Below, in pieces: positions 1 to 5,078 of a DNA stretch of 5,078 bases; position 1 is the stretch's first letter, and every line of letters begins with the position of its first letter. This stretch comes from Clostridiaceae bacterium (lineage in GTDB: Bacteria; Bacillota; Clostridia; Saccharofermentanales; UBA5734), in assembly GCA_012727965.1 (NCBI GenBank), contig JAAYFZ010000259.1, positions 1-5,078 on the forward strand, read 5' to 3'. A model generated the notes under the pieces. That model searched no databases. It was not told where the DNA came from and saw only the letters and a program-made list of their open reading frames with translations. The translations under genes and the position numbers were made by a program.

Positions 1-736
1 TCGGCTGAGGCTATTCAGTGGTTTAAGTGGGTAGAGGCACCAGCAAATGGTGGCTGGGATACGGTATTTCTGCCAAGAGGGCAGTGGTATTTCTCGGAAA
101 CGGAACCGAATAGTCGTGTCTACATATTTAACGGTGATGAGACAAAAATAGAAATGCAGAAGACTGTGAGGATTCGGCCGGGCAATCAGCCGTATACTGT
201 TTCTGGCATGGGTACCTATAAGGAATATGATTACTTCGATTATGCGGTTACTGGAGAAGCGGGCCAGACTGTCATGATATGTTCTACTGTTGACGATTAT
301 CTGTCCAATAATATTTTCCGCTTGTACAAATCAGATTTGGGTAAAACCGCTACTGTGTCAATTGACGGCGGCGTATCTGCACCAGAAAACATCGACATTG
401 TTACTGATGATTTTGAGGTGGAATTAAACTACTCTCGTCTTGGTGTATGTTCAACTATGGCGGCAGTGGCTTTAGCAATCAGTTTCCGGGCTGTGTTTAT
501 ATCAGTCGCGATAAGTTCAAGCCGCATTCATATTCAACAAGTTTGGAGCTCAGTCCGTTGGTACCTATTCACGGAAATGAAGGTTTCGGGTATACTCAGT
601 CTTATGCCACGAGTGTTTTGGAAATGCTGGACCGCTAACTGAGAATAGTTTTCACTTAGATATGAGCAAGGTGATTGACTATATGCGTCCATTTGCCAGG
701 CATTTAGTAGGGCTTAAGATGGAGGCCATAACATGA
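1..736 (+). pseudogene. 3' part of an unrecognised gene, interrupted by two apparent -1 frameshifts
   Basis: I do not recognise this family. The 5' end lies outside the window. Frame 1 is open from base 1 and reads a hydrophilic, Tyr/Gly/Asp-rich protein (for example VFLPRGQWYFSETEPNSRV near residues 22-40). Near 440-447 the plausible protein jumps to frame 3, running on from RLGV into MFNYGGSGFSNQFPG, and frame 3 hits TAA at 636-638. From 635, frame 2 continues as LTENSFHLDMSKVIDYMRPF and ends with TGA at 734-736. Each jump is explained by one missing base; a C lost at about 635 would restore LEMLDRLTENS. Read this way, the gene ends in a TGA/ATG overlap with the MFS gene and contains its ribosome binding site, which argues that this frame was once translated. 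Without repair, frame 1 alone stops at 640-642 after a compositionally odd tail. It is either a recent pseudogene or carries two sequence errors. No signal peptide, membrane helix or catalytic motif is visible in the part present. Confidence 0.55.
721..725 (+). promoter_or_regulatory. Ribosome binding site of the MFS gene
   Basis: GGAGG lies 7 nt before the ATG at 733. It sits inside the restored 3' end of the upstream gene, whose TGA (734-736) overlaps the ATG. This arrangement is typical of translational coupling and fixes the start of the transporter. Confidence 0.8.
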
Positions 737-1926
737 GTTTCACCTATAAGCATACTATTTATGCGAGTTTTACCGGCTATATCGTTCAGGCGATAATCAA
801 CAACTTCATACCGCTGTTGTTTCTGACTTTCCGAACCAGCTACGGTATACCGTTGTCGAAGATTACTCTGCTGGTTACCTTCAATTTCGGGTTTCAGCTG
901 CTAGTCGATTTGCTGGCTGCTGGCTTCGTCGACAAGATCGGTTATAGAGTTTCGATTGTCGCAGCGCATGTTTTTGCTGCGGCCGGTCTGATATCCCTGA
1001 CCTTCCTGCCGCAGATGTTTGCAGATCCATTTTATGGACTTCTGCTTTCTGTTCTGATATATGCTGTGGGTGGCGGTTTGCTTGAGGTTCTTGTCAGTCC
1101 GATCGTTGAGGCCTGTCCTACCGATAACAAAGAATCGGTCATGAGTCTTCTTCATTCTTTTTACTGCTGGGGACATGTGGGTGTCGTTCTTATTTCTACC
1201 TTGTTTTTCGCAGTCGTCGGTATCGAGAATTGGCGCTGGCTGGCGCTGTTCTGGGCACTGGTGCCGCTGGTAAATACATTCTTCTTCTCGAGAGTGCCAA
1301 TCCGCCACGTGATCGATCATCATGAGCGTAGCTTCTCACTTAAACAGCTGCTTGCTAACAAGGTCTTCTGGATCATGGTCCTGATGATGATCGCAGCTGG
1401 TGCCAGTGAACAAGCCGTAAGCCAATGGGCGTCGGCTTTTGCCGAGATGGGTCTTGGAGTTGATAAAGCTATAGGTGATCTTACGGGACCGATGATGTTC
1501 GCTGTCATGATGGGCGTTTCGCGTCTGTTTTATGGCAAATACGGTGAGAAGATCAAGCTGCAGCGCTTCATGGTGCTAAGCGCTCTGGTCTGCTTCGGCA
1601 GTTATCTGGTGATCTCACTGTCGCCGTGGCCTTTTGTCAGTCTGATCGGCTGTGCGATCTGTGGTCTGTCGGTCGGCATCATGTGGCCGGGCAGCTTCAG
1701 TACTGCCGCCCGCAATATACCGTTGGGCGGAACCATGATGTTTGCTTTTTTGGCATTGGCCGGAGACGTTGGCTGTGCAGCTGGACCGACTCTGGTCGGT
1801 ATGGTATCGAGTGTATTTGATAACGATCTCAAAAAGGGCATTCTGACCGCGATCGTATTCCCGGTGCTGCTGCTGTTCGGGCTCTACCTAAACAGACGTT
1901 CTATTCAGAAAGAGATCAAAGCATGA
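733..1926 (+). CDS. Major facilitator superfamily transporter, substrate unknown
   Basis: This is a 397-residue polytopic membrane protein, the usual MFS length, with about 12 hydrophobic helices in two halves split by a hydrophilic stretch at residues ~188-208 (IRHVIDHHERSFSLKQ). The signature loop between helices 2 and 3 is GFVDKIGYR at 64-72, a form of MFS motif A (GxxxDxxGxR). A counterpart, SRLFYGKYGEKI, is at 263-274 in the second half. Other landmarks are LHSFYCWG (140-147), ENWRW (165-169), SEQAVSQWASAF (225-236) and GIMWPGSFS (315-323). These resemble the sugar-type (FucP-like) branch of Bacillota MFS proteins, but this is an impression; the substrate cannot be read from the sequence. 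The start is set by GGAGG 7 nt upstream. It is probably cotranscribed with, and translationally coupled to, the damaged gene before it. Its last 11 bp overlap the end of codA on the other strand. Confidence 0.88.
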   Translation: MSFTYKHTIYASFTGYIVQAIINNFIPLLFLTFRTSYGIPLSKITLLVTFNFGFQLLVDLLAAGFVDKIGYRVSIVAAHVFAAAGLISLTFLPQMFADPFYGLLLSVLIYAVGGGLLEVLVSPIVEACPTDNKESVMSLLHSFYCWGHVGVVLISTLFFAVVGIENWRWLALFWALVPLVNTFFFSRVPIRHVIDHHERSFSLKQLLANKVFWIMVLMMIAAGASEQAVSQWASAFAEMGLGVDKAIGDLTGPMMFAVMMGVSRLFYGKYGEKIKLQRFMVLSALVCFGSYLVISLSPWPFVSLIGCAICGLSVGIMWPGSFSTAARNIPLGGTMMFAFLALAGDVGCAAGPTLVGMVSSVFDNDLKKGILTAIVFPVLLLFGLYLNRRSIQKEIKA

Positions 1927-3151
1927 CCTGGCGTTTGCCGGGACTGGTCTGTGCGATCAGCTTACCTTGATTATAAGAACCAAGAACAGGAGAGTTGTAG
2001 TTAAGCGCGTCATAATAATTGACCGCGTCAAGCACTACGAAGCTCGCTGGTTTACCAACACCAATGCCGTAGGAATCGCCTAAATTAAGCGTTCTTGCGG
2101 CATTTGTCGTTACAAATTTATATGAATTCATGATATCTTCATAGCCCATCATCTGGCAGACATGCAGTCCCATAAATACGACATCGCGCATATTGCCATT
2201 GCCGAGTGGGTACCAGGGATCGAAAATATCATCATGGCCGAAAGAGACATTTAGACCCGCCTCAGTTAGTTCTTTTACCCTGGTGACGCCGCGACGTTTG
2301 GGATAGGTATCCATGCGGCCTTGAAGATGAGTGTTGACCAATGGATTGGAGACAAAATTGATTCTGCTCATCTTAAGCAAACGCATCAGCCTGACCGCAT
2401 AAGCATTGTTATATGAGTGCATGGCCGTGGTATGGCTGGCGGTAACGCGCTCGCCGATACCTGCTTCATAGGCTCTGGCTGCGAGCGTTTCCAGCCCGCG
2501 TGAGGCTTCATCGTCGATCTCGTCGCAGTGAACATCGATCATCTTATCGTAGCGGCAGGCGAGGTCGACCGCGAAATTAAGAGATTCCACACTGTACTCG
2601 CGAGTGAACTCGAAATGTGGGATGGCACCGACAGCATCGGCACCCATCTTAATCGCTTTTTCCATCAGCTCGCGTCCATTTGGGAAGCTCATTATACCTT
2701 CCTGGGGGAAAGCGACGATCTGGATATTGATCAGCTCCCGCAGTTCATCTCTTAGCTCGAGCATCGCTTCCAGCGCGGTCAGCTGCGGATCAGTGACATC
2801 AACATGGGTACGGACATACTGTACGCCATTTGCTGCCTGCATGCGTACAGCCCTGCCGACACGCTCCTTGACGTCTGCTCGTGTCAGTGTCTTCTTGCGC
2901 TCGCTCCAGAGTTCAATGCCTTCGAATAGCGTGCCGCTGTGGTTCCAATCCGGCTCGCCGGCAGTCAGACAGGTATCAAGATGAACATGAGACTCGATAA
3001 AAGGCGGCAGCGCGAGTTTACCGCTGTAATCGACGACTTCTTCACCGGCAACAGGCATCAGACCCGATCCGATCTCCGTTATCAGGCCATCCTGAATTCT
3101 GATGTCAGAGCATTCTACGGCATTTTCAATATATAGGTTCTTAATAAGCAT
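1916..3151 (-). CDS. codA: Cytosine deaminase
   Basis: CodA hydrolyses cytosine to uracil and ammonia in the cytoplasm, feeding pyrimidine salvage through uracil phosphoribosyltransferase. The 411-residue product closely matches Escherichia coli CodA (427 aa) along nearly its whole length, lacking only a short C-terminal tail. Metal and catalytic residues of the amidohydrolase fold are all visible: HVHLD (His55, His57), FPQEG (Gln150, substrate contact), DVHCDEIDDE (His208 metal ligand, Glu211 proton shuttle), TASHTTAMHS (His240), and FGHDDIFDPWYPLG (Asp307 metal ligand, Asp308, Trp313). The family stretch DWNHSGTLFEGIE is at 68-80 and HLQGRMDTYPKRRG at 275-288. The start at 3151 (MLIKNLYIEN) is preferred because GGAGA lies 9 nt upstream and the protein then begins like its relatives. 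An in-frame ATG at 3223 would add 24 residues with no ribosome binding site. It lies downstream of codB, 122 nt away, and is probably expressed from the codB promoter. Confidence 0.96.
   Translation of the reverse strand: MLIKNLYIENAVECSDIRIQDGLITEIGSGLMPVAGEEVVDYSGKLALPPFIESHVHLDTCLTAGEPDWNHSGTLFEGIELWSERKKTLTRADVKERVGRAVRMQAANGVQYVRTHVDVTDPQLTALEAMLELRDELRELINIQIVAFPQEGIMSFPNGRELMEKAIKMGADAVGAIPHFEFTREYSVESLNFAVDLACRYDKMIDVHCDEIDDEASRGLETLAARAYEAGIGERVTASHTTAMHSYNNAYAVRLMRLLKMSRINFVSNPLVNTHLQGRMDTYPKRRGVTRVKELTEAGLNVSFGHDDIFDPWYPLGNGNMRDVVFMGLHVCQMMGYEDIMNSYKFVTTNAARTLNLGDSYGIGVGKPASFVVLDAVNYYDALNYNSPVLGSYNQGKLIAQTSPGKRQVML
1927..1942 (+). other. Hairpin just after the MFS stop codon
   Basis: CCTGGC and GCCGGG form a 6-bp stem (one G-U pair in plus-strand RNA) around a GTTT loop, starting at the first base after the TGA of the MFS gene and lying inside the codA 3' coding region. 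No T-run follows, so it is not a standard Rho-independent terminator. It could protect or weakly terminate the MFS transcript, or simply reflect codA coding sequence. Confidence 0.25.
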
Positions 3152-3160
3152 AGTATCGAG

Positions 3161-3165
3161 TCTCC
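3161..3165 (-). promoter_or_regulatory. Ribosome binding site of codA
   Basis: On the minus strand GGAGA occurs 9 nt before the ATG at 3151-3149. It selects this start over the in-frame ATGs at 3175 and 3223, neither of which has a purine-rich sequence at the right distance. Confidence 0.65.
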
Positions 3166-3186
3166 GTTTTCTCATAATTGCAGTCA

Positions 3187-3216
3187 ATGCTGCAACCCCA
3201 TGAGAAGCTGCAGCAT
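3187..3216 (-). repeat. Inverted repeat (hairpin) between codB and codA
   Basis: Perfect 8-bp arms ATGCTGCA (3187-3194) and TGCAGCAT (3209-3216) flank a 14-nt loop in the 122-nt gap between the two cod genes. On the codBA transcript no U-run follows, so it is not an intrinsic terminator. It may be an mRNA processing or stabilising structure that adjusts codA relative to codB. Confidence 0.45.
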
Positions 3217-3273
3217 CGATCATTTTTAAACTAAACTTCTATTCAGATTTTACCACTAAATCAACTGGTCAGG

Positions 3274-4548
3274 TTATTCAGCATCGGTTGCGGGAGCTGC
3301 TGCCACAGCAGAAACAGAAGCACGCTTACTGACAAACTCAGCTATCAGGTAGCAGACGATCGCTGCTGCCATTGCGTTGATTGCGGCGATGCCGAATTTT
3401 GCCAGGTTGCCGACTGCGGCACCAGCAATTACGCCGATGATAGCTCCCCAGTTGAACTTGCGGCTGACATCGGCTGCCGTCTTGTATTCAGCACGATGCA
3501 GGAAGAAATCGAGTGCGATAATAGCACCAACCGGCGGCAGTGTCGCGTTCAGCAGAGCCAGCCAGCTGACGAAATTATTATAGAGCCAGATCGCTGTTAC
3601 TGTGCCGACGAAGCCTGCGATCAGAACCATCGGGCGCTTGCGTATCTTGGTGATGTTAGAGAGGCCAAGGCCTGAGGTATAGAGTGCGTTATCATTTGTT
3701 GTCCAGATGTTTGCGCCAAGCACGATCAGTGCCGGAACAGCCAGTCCCTGCGCGATCAGTACATAGAAGATATCATCATGACCGGTAAAAGCCCCGCCCA
3801 CTGCTCCGAAGGCAAACATTAGTGTGTTACCGAGGAAGAAGGCGATAACTGTTGTTATGACGGCGATCTTACTGTTTTTCGCGAATCGTATGAAGTTAGG
3901 AGTCGCTGTACCACCGCTGACAAATGAACCGATGACCATGCCTGTACCGGCGAATACTGTTATAGAACCCGCGTTCTCAGCAAAAATCGCTGATAGTCCG
4001 CCGCCATCGCCAACAGCAGTAACCATTGAGTAGATGCCGAGTATGGCAATCAGAGGAACAGCTATGTAGCTGATGATCTCGAGACCTTTGATACCGAAAT
4101 AGGCTGAAGCTGTCATGCAGATTCCGGCGATTACGACCAGTATCTCAGGTCTGATGTTCAGAAGCTCAGCTGCAGGGATCGCGAACATCGCGACACCTAC
4201 ACCGAACCAGCCGATCTGGGTGAAGCTGATCAGGGCTGAAGGCAGATATGAGCCATACTTGCCGAATGATCTACGGGCAAGCAGATCGAGGGTGAGGCCG
4301 GTTGAGCTGCCGACATAAGCCAGTATGCCTGTATAGGCTCCCAGAATGATACCACCGATAACTGTCGACCAGATGAAACCACCTAAATCGAGGCCGTTGC
4401 CGAGTTTGGCACCAACGCTCATGCTGGCTGAGAAGAAGGTGAAACCAAGCATGATGAAAAACATGGGCCAGAAGCCCTTCCTCGCGGTTGTTGGAACCTG
4501 CTCCAACGAATAATCCGCATCGACATGGTTGTTTTTAGATTCTTTCAT
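3274..4548 (-). CDS. codB: Cytosine permease (NCS1 family)
   Basis: CodB is the cytoplasmic-membrane cytosine importer, a cation-coupled symporter of the nucleobase:cation symporter-1 family with the LeuT-like fold. The 424-residue product aligns throughout with E. coli CodB (419 aa). Shared landmarks are TARKGFWPMFF (21-31), GFTFFSASM (35-43), TQIGWFGVGVAMFAIP (110-125), IGSFVSGGTATPNFIRF (206-222), AFFLGNTLMFAFGA (236-249), NIWTTNDNALYTSGLG (280-295) and WLYNNFVSWL (321-330). Twelve hydrophobic segments fill the sequence; the Ala-rich C-terminal tail (VSAVAAAPATDAE) is not conserved. The start at 4548 is chosen because AGGAGG lies 5 nt upstream and the N-terminus then matches the family; an in-frame ATG at 4608 has no such site. 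It is the first gene of a codB-codA operon, preceded by a ~219-nt leader that carries an apparent PyrR attenuator. The permease identity is firm; the coupling ion is not shown by the sequence. Confidence 0.96.
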   Translation of the reverse strand: MKESKNNHVDADYSLEQVPTTARKGFWPMFFIMLGFTFFSASMSVGAKLGNGLDLGGFIWSTVIGGIILGAYTGILAYVGSSTGLTLDLLARRSFGKYGSYLPSALISFTQIGWFGVGVAMFAIPAAELLNIRPEILVVIAGICMTASAYFGIKGLEIISYIAVPLIAILGIYSMVTAVGDGGGLSAIFAENAGSITVFAGTGMVIGSFVSGGTATPNFIRFAKNSKIAVITTVIAFFLGNTLMFAFGAVGGAFTGHDDIFYVLIAQGLAVPALIVLGANIWTTNDNALYTSGLGLSNITKIRKRPMVLIAGFVGTVTAIWLYNNFVSWLALLNATLPPVGAIIALDFFLHRAEYKTAADVSRKFNWGAIIGVIAGAAVGNLAKFGIAAINAMAAAIVCYLIAEFVSKRASVSAVAAAPATDAE

Positions 4549-4553
4549 TGCAT

Positions 4554-4559
4554 CCTCCT
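4554..4559 (-). promoter_or_regulatory. Ribosome binding site of codB
   Basis: A full-consensus AGGAGG on the minus strand sits 5 nt before the ATG at 4548-4546. It decides the codB start against the upstream in-frame ATG at 4608. Confidence 0.85.
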
Positions 4560-4637
4560 GTTGTGCTTTTGGAAATCTCATGCAGGCCTGTTTGAGATCA
4601 TCGACCATTCAAATCGATAACAAACTTAAAAACCCAC

Positions 4638-4666
4638 AAAAAAATTCCTGCACAAAAATGCAAGAA
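4638..4666 (-). terminator. Rho-independent terminator in the codB leader (attenuator)
   Basis: In minus-strand RNA, UUCUUGCA (4666-4659) pairs with UGCAGGAA (4652-4645) as an 8-bp stem with one U-G pair and a UUUUUG loop. Seven U residues follow at once (4644-4638). The terminator ends about 90 nt before codB, and no minus-strand gene lies upstream for it to terminate. It therefore fits a conditional stop in the codBA leader rather than an ordinary gene end. Confidence 0.7.
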
Positions 4667-4672
4667 CAAGAT

Positions 4673-4688
4673 ATGTCCTTCAGGACAT
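4673..4688 (-). repeat. Tetraloop hairpin in the codB leader
   Basis: ATGTCC-TGAA-GGACAT on the minus strand is a perfect 6-bp stem with a TGAA loop, placed between the PyrR-type loop and the terminator. It could bring the antiterminator strands together by closing the space between them. A direct AUGUC copy just upstream (about 4701-4697) could compete for the same GACAU strand. Confidence 0.45.
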
Positions 4689-4727
4689 GAATACAGACAT
4701 GCGCTGTTTAAGGCACGCTGCAATATG

Positions 4728-4760
4728 ATCTTGCTGGCATCTCTGTACCAATTTAAAGAT
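4728..4760 (-). promoter_or_regulatory. PyrR-binding RNA loop (anti-antiterminator)
   Basis: On the minus-strand RNA the element is built as follows: lower stem AUCUU (4760-4756) with AAGAU (4732-4728); 5' internal bulge UAAA (4755-4752) opposite a single C (4733); upper stem UUGGUA (4751-4746) with UGCCAG (4739-4734), six pairs including U-G; and a hexaloop CAGAGA (4745-4740). The PyrR binding loops of Bacillus pyr operons are known to have a CNGNGA hexaloop, a U-G pair second from the loop, a purine-rich bulge and a lower stem, often with a CUUUAAA start and a GCAAG end, all seen here. The loop-closing pair is A-U rather than the usual C-G, a mild deviation. In that system UMP-loaded PyrR stabilises the loop so that the downstream terminator forms. 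Here it begins about 7 nt into the predicted transcript, in front of cytosine-salvage genes, which makes functional sense. Confidence 0.75.
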
Positions 4761-4773
4761 ATTTACTGAGTCG

Positions 4774-4802
4774 ATGCTAACATCGGTAAAAAAGCATGTC
4801 AA
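4774..4802 (-). promoter_or_regulatory. codBA promoter
   Basis: On the minus strand a perfect -35 TTGACA (4802-4797) is followed, after exactly 17 bp, by TAGCAT (4779-4774, four of six consensus bases). A TGT just before it gives an extended -10. The spacer contains a T6 run. The predicted start near 4767 places the PyrR-type loop at the very 5' end of the transcript. The -10 box lies in a small dyad, CGATG-CTAA-CATCG (plus strand, 4772-4785). Confidence 0.65.
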
Positions 4803-4854
4803 GGCGATATTGATAATCTGCAAATTCATCACGTTTTGTCATGAAGGATGGGCA

Positions 4855-4873
4855 AAACCTGATTATCAGGTTT
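4855..4873. promoter_or_regulatory. 19-bp palindrome, probable operator
   Basis: AAACCTGATTATCAGGTTT has perfect 9-bp arms around one central base. It abuts the TATAAT box of the plus-strand promoter, sharing one base with it, and so occupies the -35/-10 spacer. This is where a dimeric repressor usually binds, or an activator that remodels the spacer. I cannot assign it to a known regulator. It is about 50 bp upstream of the codB -35, so control of codB too is possible but less direct. Confidence 0.55.
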
Positions 4874-4878
4874 ATAAT
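4873..4878 (+). promoter_or_regulatory. -10 box of the promoter for the gene at 4919
   Basis: A perfect TATAAT lies 41 bp before the ATG, predicting a leader of roughly 35 nt. At the usual 17-bp spacing the -35 position (4850-4855) reads GGGCAA, which is a poor match. TTGTCA at 4836-4841 is too far away for this box. The weak -35 and adjoining palindrome suggest a regulated promoter. Confidence 0.5.
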
Positions 4879-4918
4879 GTTATGAATAGTGATAATGATC
4901 GATTTGAGAGGGAAGACC

Positions 4919-5078
4919 ATGTATAGAATCATAAACAGACTCTATTTCTACCGTGACTCTCAGCCTGAAGGTATTCTGGCAGATCTGGCTGATATTTTTT
5001 ATGAATTCGAGCATGATGCCTCAGCCCATGAGCTTCTGACTGCGGCGTTATATCGACAGGTCGGACGGGTGTTAGCCA
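4919..5078 (+). CDS. 5' end of an unidentified gene (partial)
   Basis: The reading frame from ATG at 4919 stays open for 53 codons to the window edge, beginning MYRIINRLYFYRDSQPEG and continuing as an acidic, helix-rich segment (LADLADIFYEFEHDASAH) without a signal peptide or membrane helix. A purine-rich GAGAGGGA (4906-4913) at the right distance supports the start, and a TATAAT box and palindrome lie upstream. The pattern faintly recalls the N-terminal helices of the DUF815-type predicted AAA+ ATPases of Bacillota, but that is a hunch; the ATP-binding motifs would lie beyond the window. It is transcribed divergently from codBA. Confidence 0.65.
   Translation, partial: MYRIINRLYFYRDSQPEGILADLADIFYEFEHDASAHELLTAALYRQVGRVLA

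Larger units (their letters stand above)
4549..4767 (-). promoter_or_regulatory. codBA 5' leader with attenuator layout
   Basis: The predicted transcript starts about 7 nt after the -10 box, near 4767, giving a leader of about 219 nt. It contains in order a PyrR-type binding loop (4760-4728), an extra tetraloop hairpin (4688-4673), an intrinsic terminator (4666-4638) and the ribosome binding site (4559-4554). GCAAGA in the loop's 3' strand (4734-4729) is complementary to UCUUGC in the terminator's 5' arm (4665-4660), a candidate antiterminator. A second 6-bp option pairs CAAGAU (4733-4728) with AUCUUG (4672-4667). The leader holds no convincing coding region. The start site is inferred, not observed. 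Confidence 0.65.

Noticed and set aside
55..110. VFLPRGQWYFS resembles the VYLPxGxWYDF motif of GH31 glycosidases
   Set aside because: The flanking residues do not follow the GH31 pattern and the rest of the protein shows no GH31 feature, so a chance match is likely.
901..1841. Minus-strand open frames opposite the MFS gene
   Set aside because: They are shadows of a clear membrane-protein gene, with no ribosome binding sites and no family resemblance.
3152..3223. Longer codA start at 3223 adding 24 residues
   Set aside because: There is no Shine-Dalgarno sequence, the extension overlaps an intercistronic hairpin, and the family N-terminus corresponds to the ATG at 3151.
2528..4318. Plus-strand open frames opposite codA and codB
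   Set aside because: Both minus-strand genes are unambiguous along their full length; the opposite frames are low-complexity shadows.
4575..4598. ATCTCA/TGAGAT inverted repeat just upstream of the codB ribosome binding site
   Set aside because: The 6-bp stem with a 12-nt loop has no T-run and does not cover the ribosome binding site, so it is too weak to call a control element.
4549..4608. Longer codB start at 4608 adding 20 residues
   Set aside because: No ribosome binding site precedes it, the extra residues have no counterpart in E. coli CodB, and AGGAGG stands 5 nt before the internal ATG at 4548.
4893..4907. Fur-like GATAATGAT sequence before the gene at 4919
   Set aside because: Only one arm of a Fur box is present, with no dyad partner at the expected spacing.
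4609..4918. Guanine/adenine riboswitch or T-box upstream of codB
   Set aside because: I found neither the conserved purine-riboswitch core nor a T-box motif; the PyrR-type loop explains the leader better.

Overview
The window looks like a chromosomal segment from a Gram-positive, probably Bacillota (Firmicutes), bacterium of moderate GC content. This rests on two inferences: strong AGGAGG-type ribosome binding sites, and an RNA leader that matches a PyrR-type pyrimidine attenuator. No phage, insertion sequence, tRNA, rRNA or CRISPR array is visible.

Layout. (1) Positions 1-736, plus strand: the 3' part of a gene of unrecognised family. It reads through only if two single-base deletions are assumed (frame 1 to 3 near 440-447, frame 3 to 2 near 635). 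Its restored stop codon overlaps the start of the next gene. (2) 733-1926, plus strand: an intact 12-helix MFS transporter. (3) 1916-3151, minus strand: codA, cytosine deaminase, with every catalytic residue present; its 3' end overlaps the MFS gene tail to tail by 11 bp. (4) 3274-4548, minus strand: codB, an NCS1 cytosine permease. (5) 4549-4918: a 370-bp divergent regulatory region. (6) 4919-5078, plus strand: the first 53 codons of an unidentified gene cut by the window edge.

codB and codA form a cytosine-salvage operon in the order permease then deaminase. CodB imports cytosine and CodA converts it to uracil plus ammonia. The regulatory region is the most informative part. Reading leftward there is a consensus promoter (-35 TTGACA, 17-bp spacer, extended -10), a 33-nt RNA element with the architecture of a PyrR binding loop (CAGAGA hexaloop, UAAA bulge, two stems), and a Rho-independent terminator (8-bp stem plus T7) about 90 nt before the codB start. 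The 3' strand of the PyrR loop can pair with the 5' arm of the terminator. That supplies the three mutually exclusive structures expected for UMP/PyrR-controlled attenuation, so codBA is predicted to be switched off when pyrimidine nucleotides are plentiful.

On the other side, the plus-strand gene at 4919 has a perfect TATAAT -10 box directly abutting a perfect 19-bp palindrome. This is probably the operator of an unknown regulator. The MFS gene and its damaged upstream neighbour appear to be a separate, translationally coupled pair that merely converges on the cod operon; nothing in the sequence ties them to pyrimidines.
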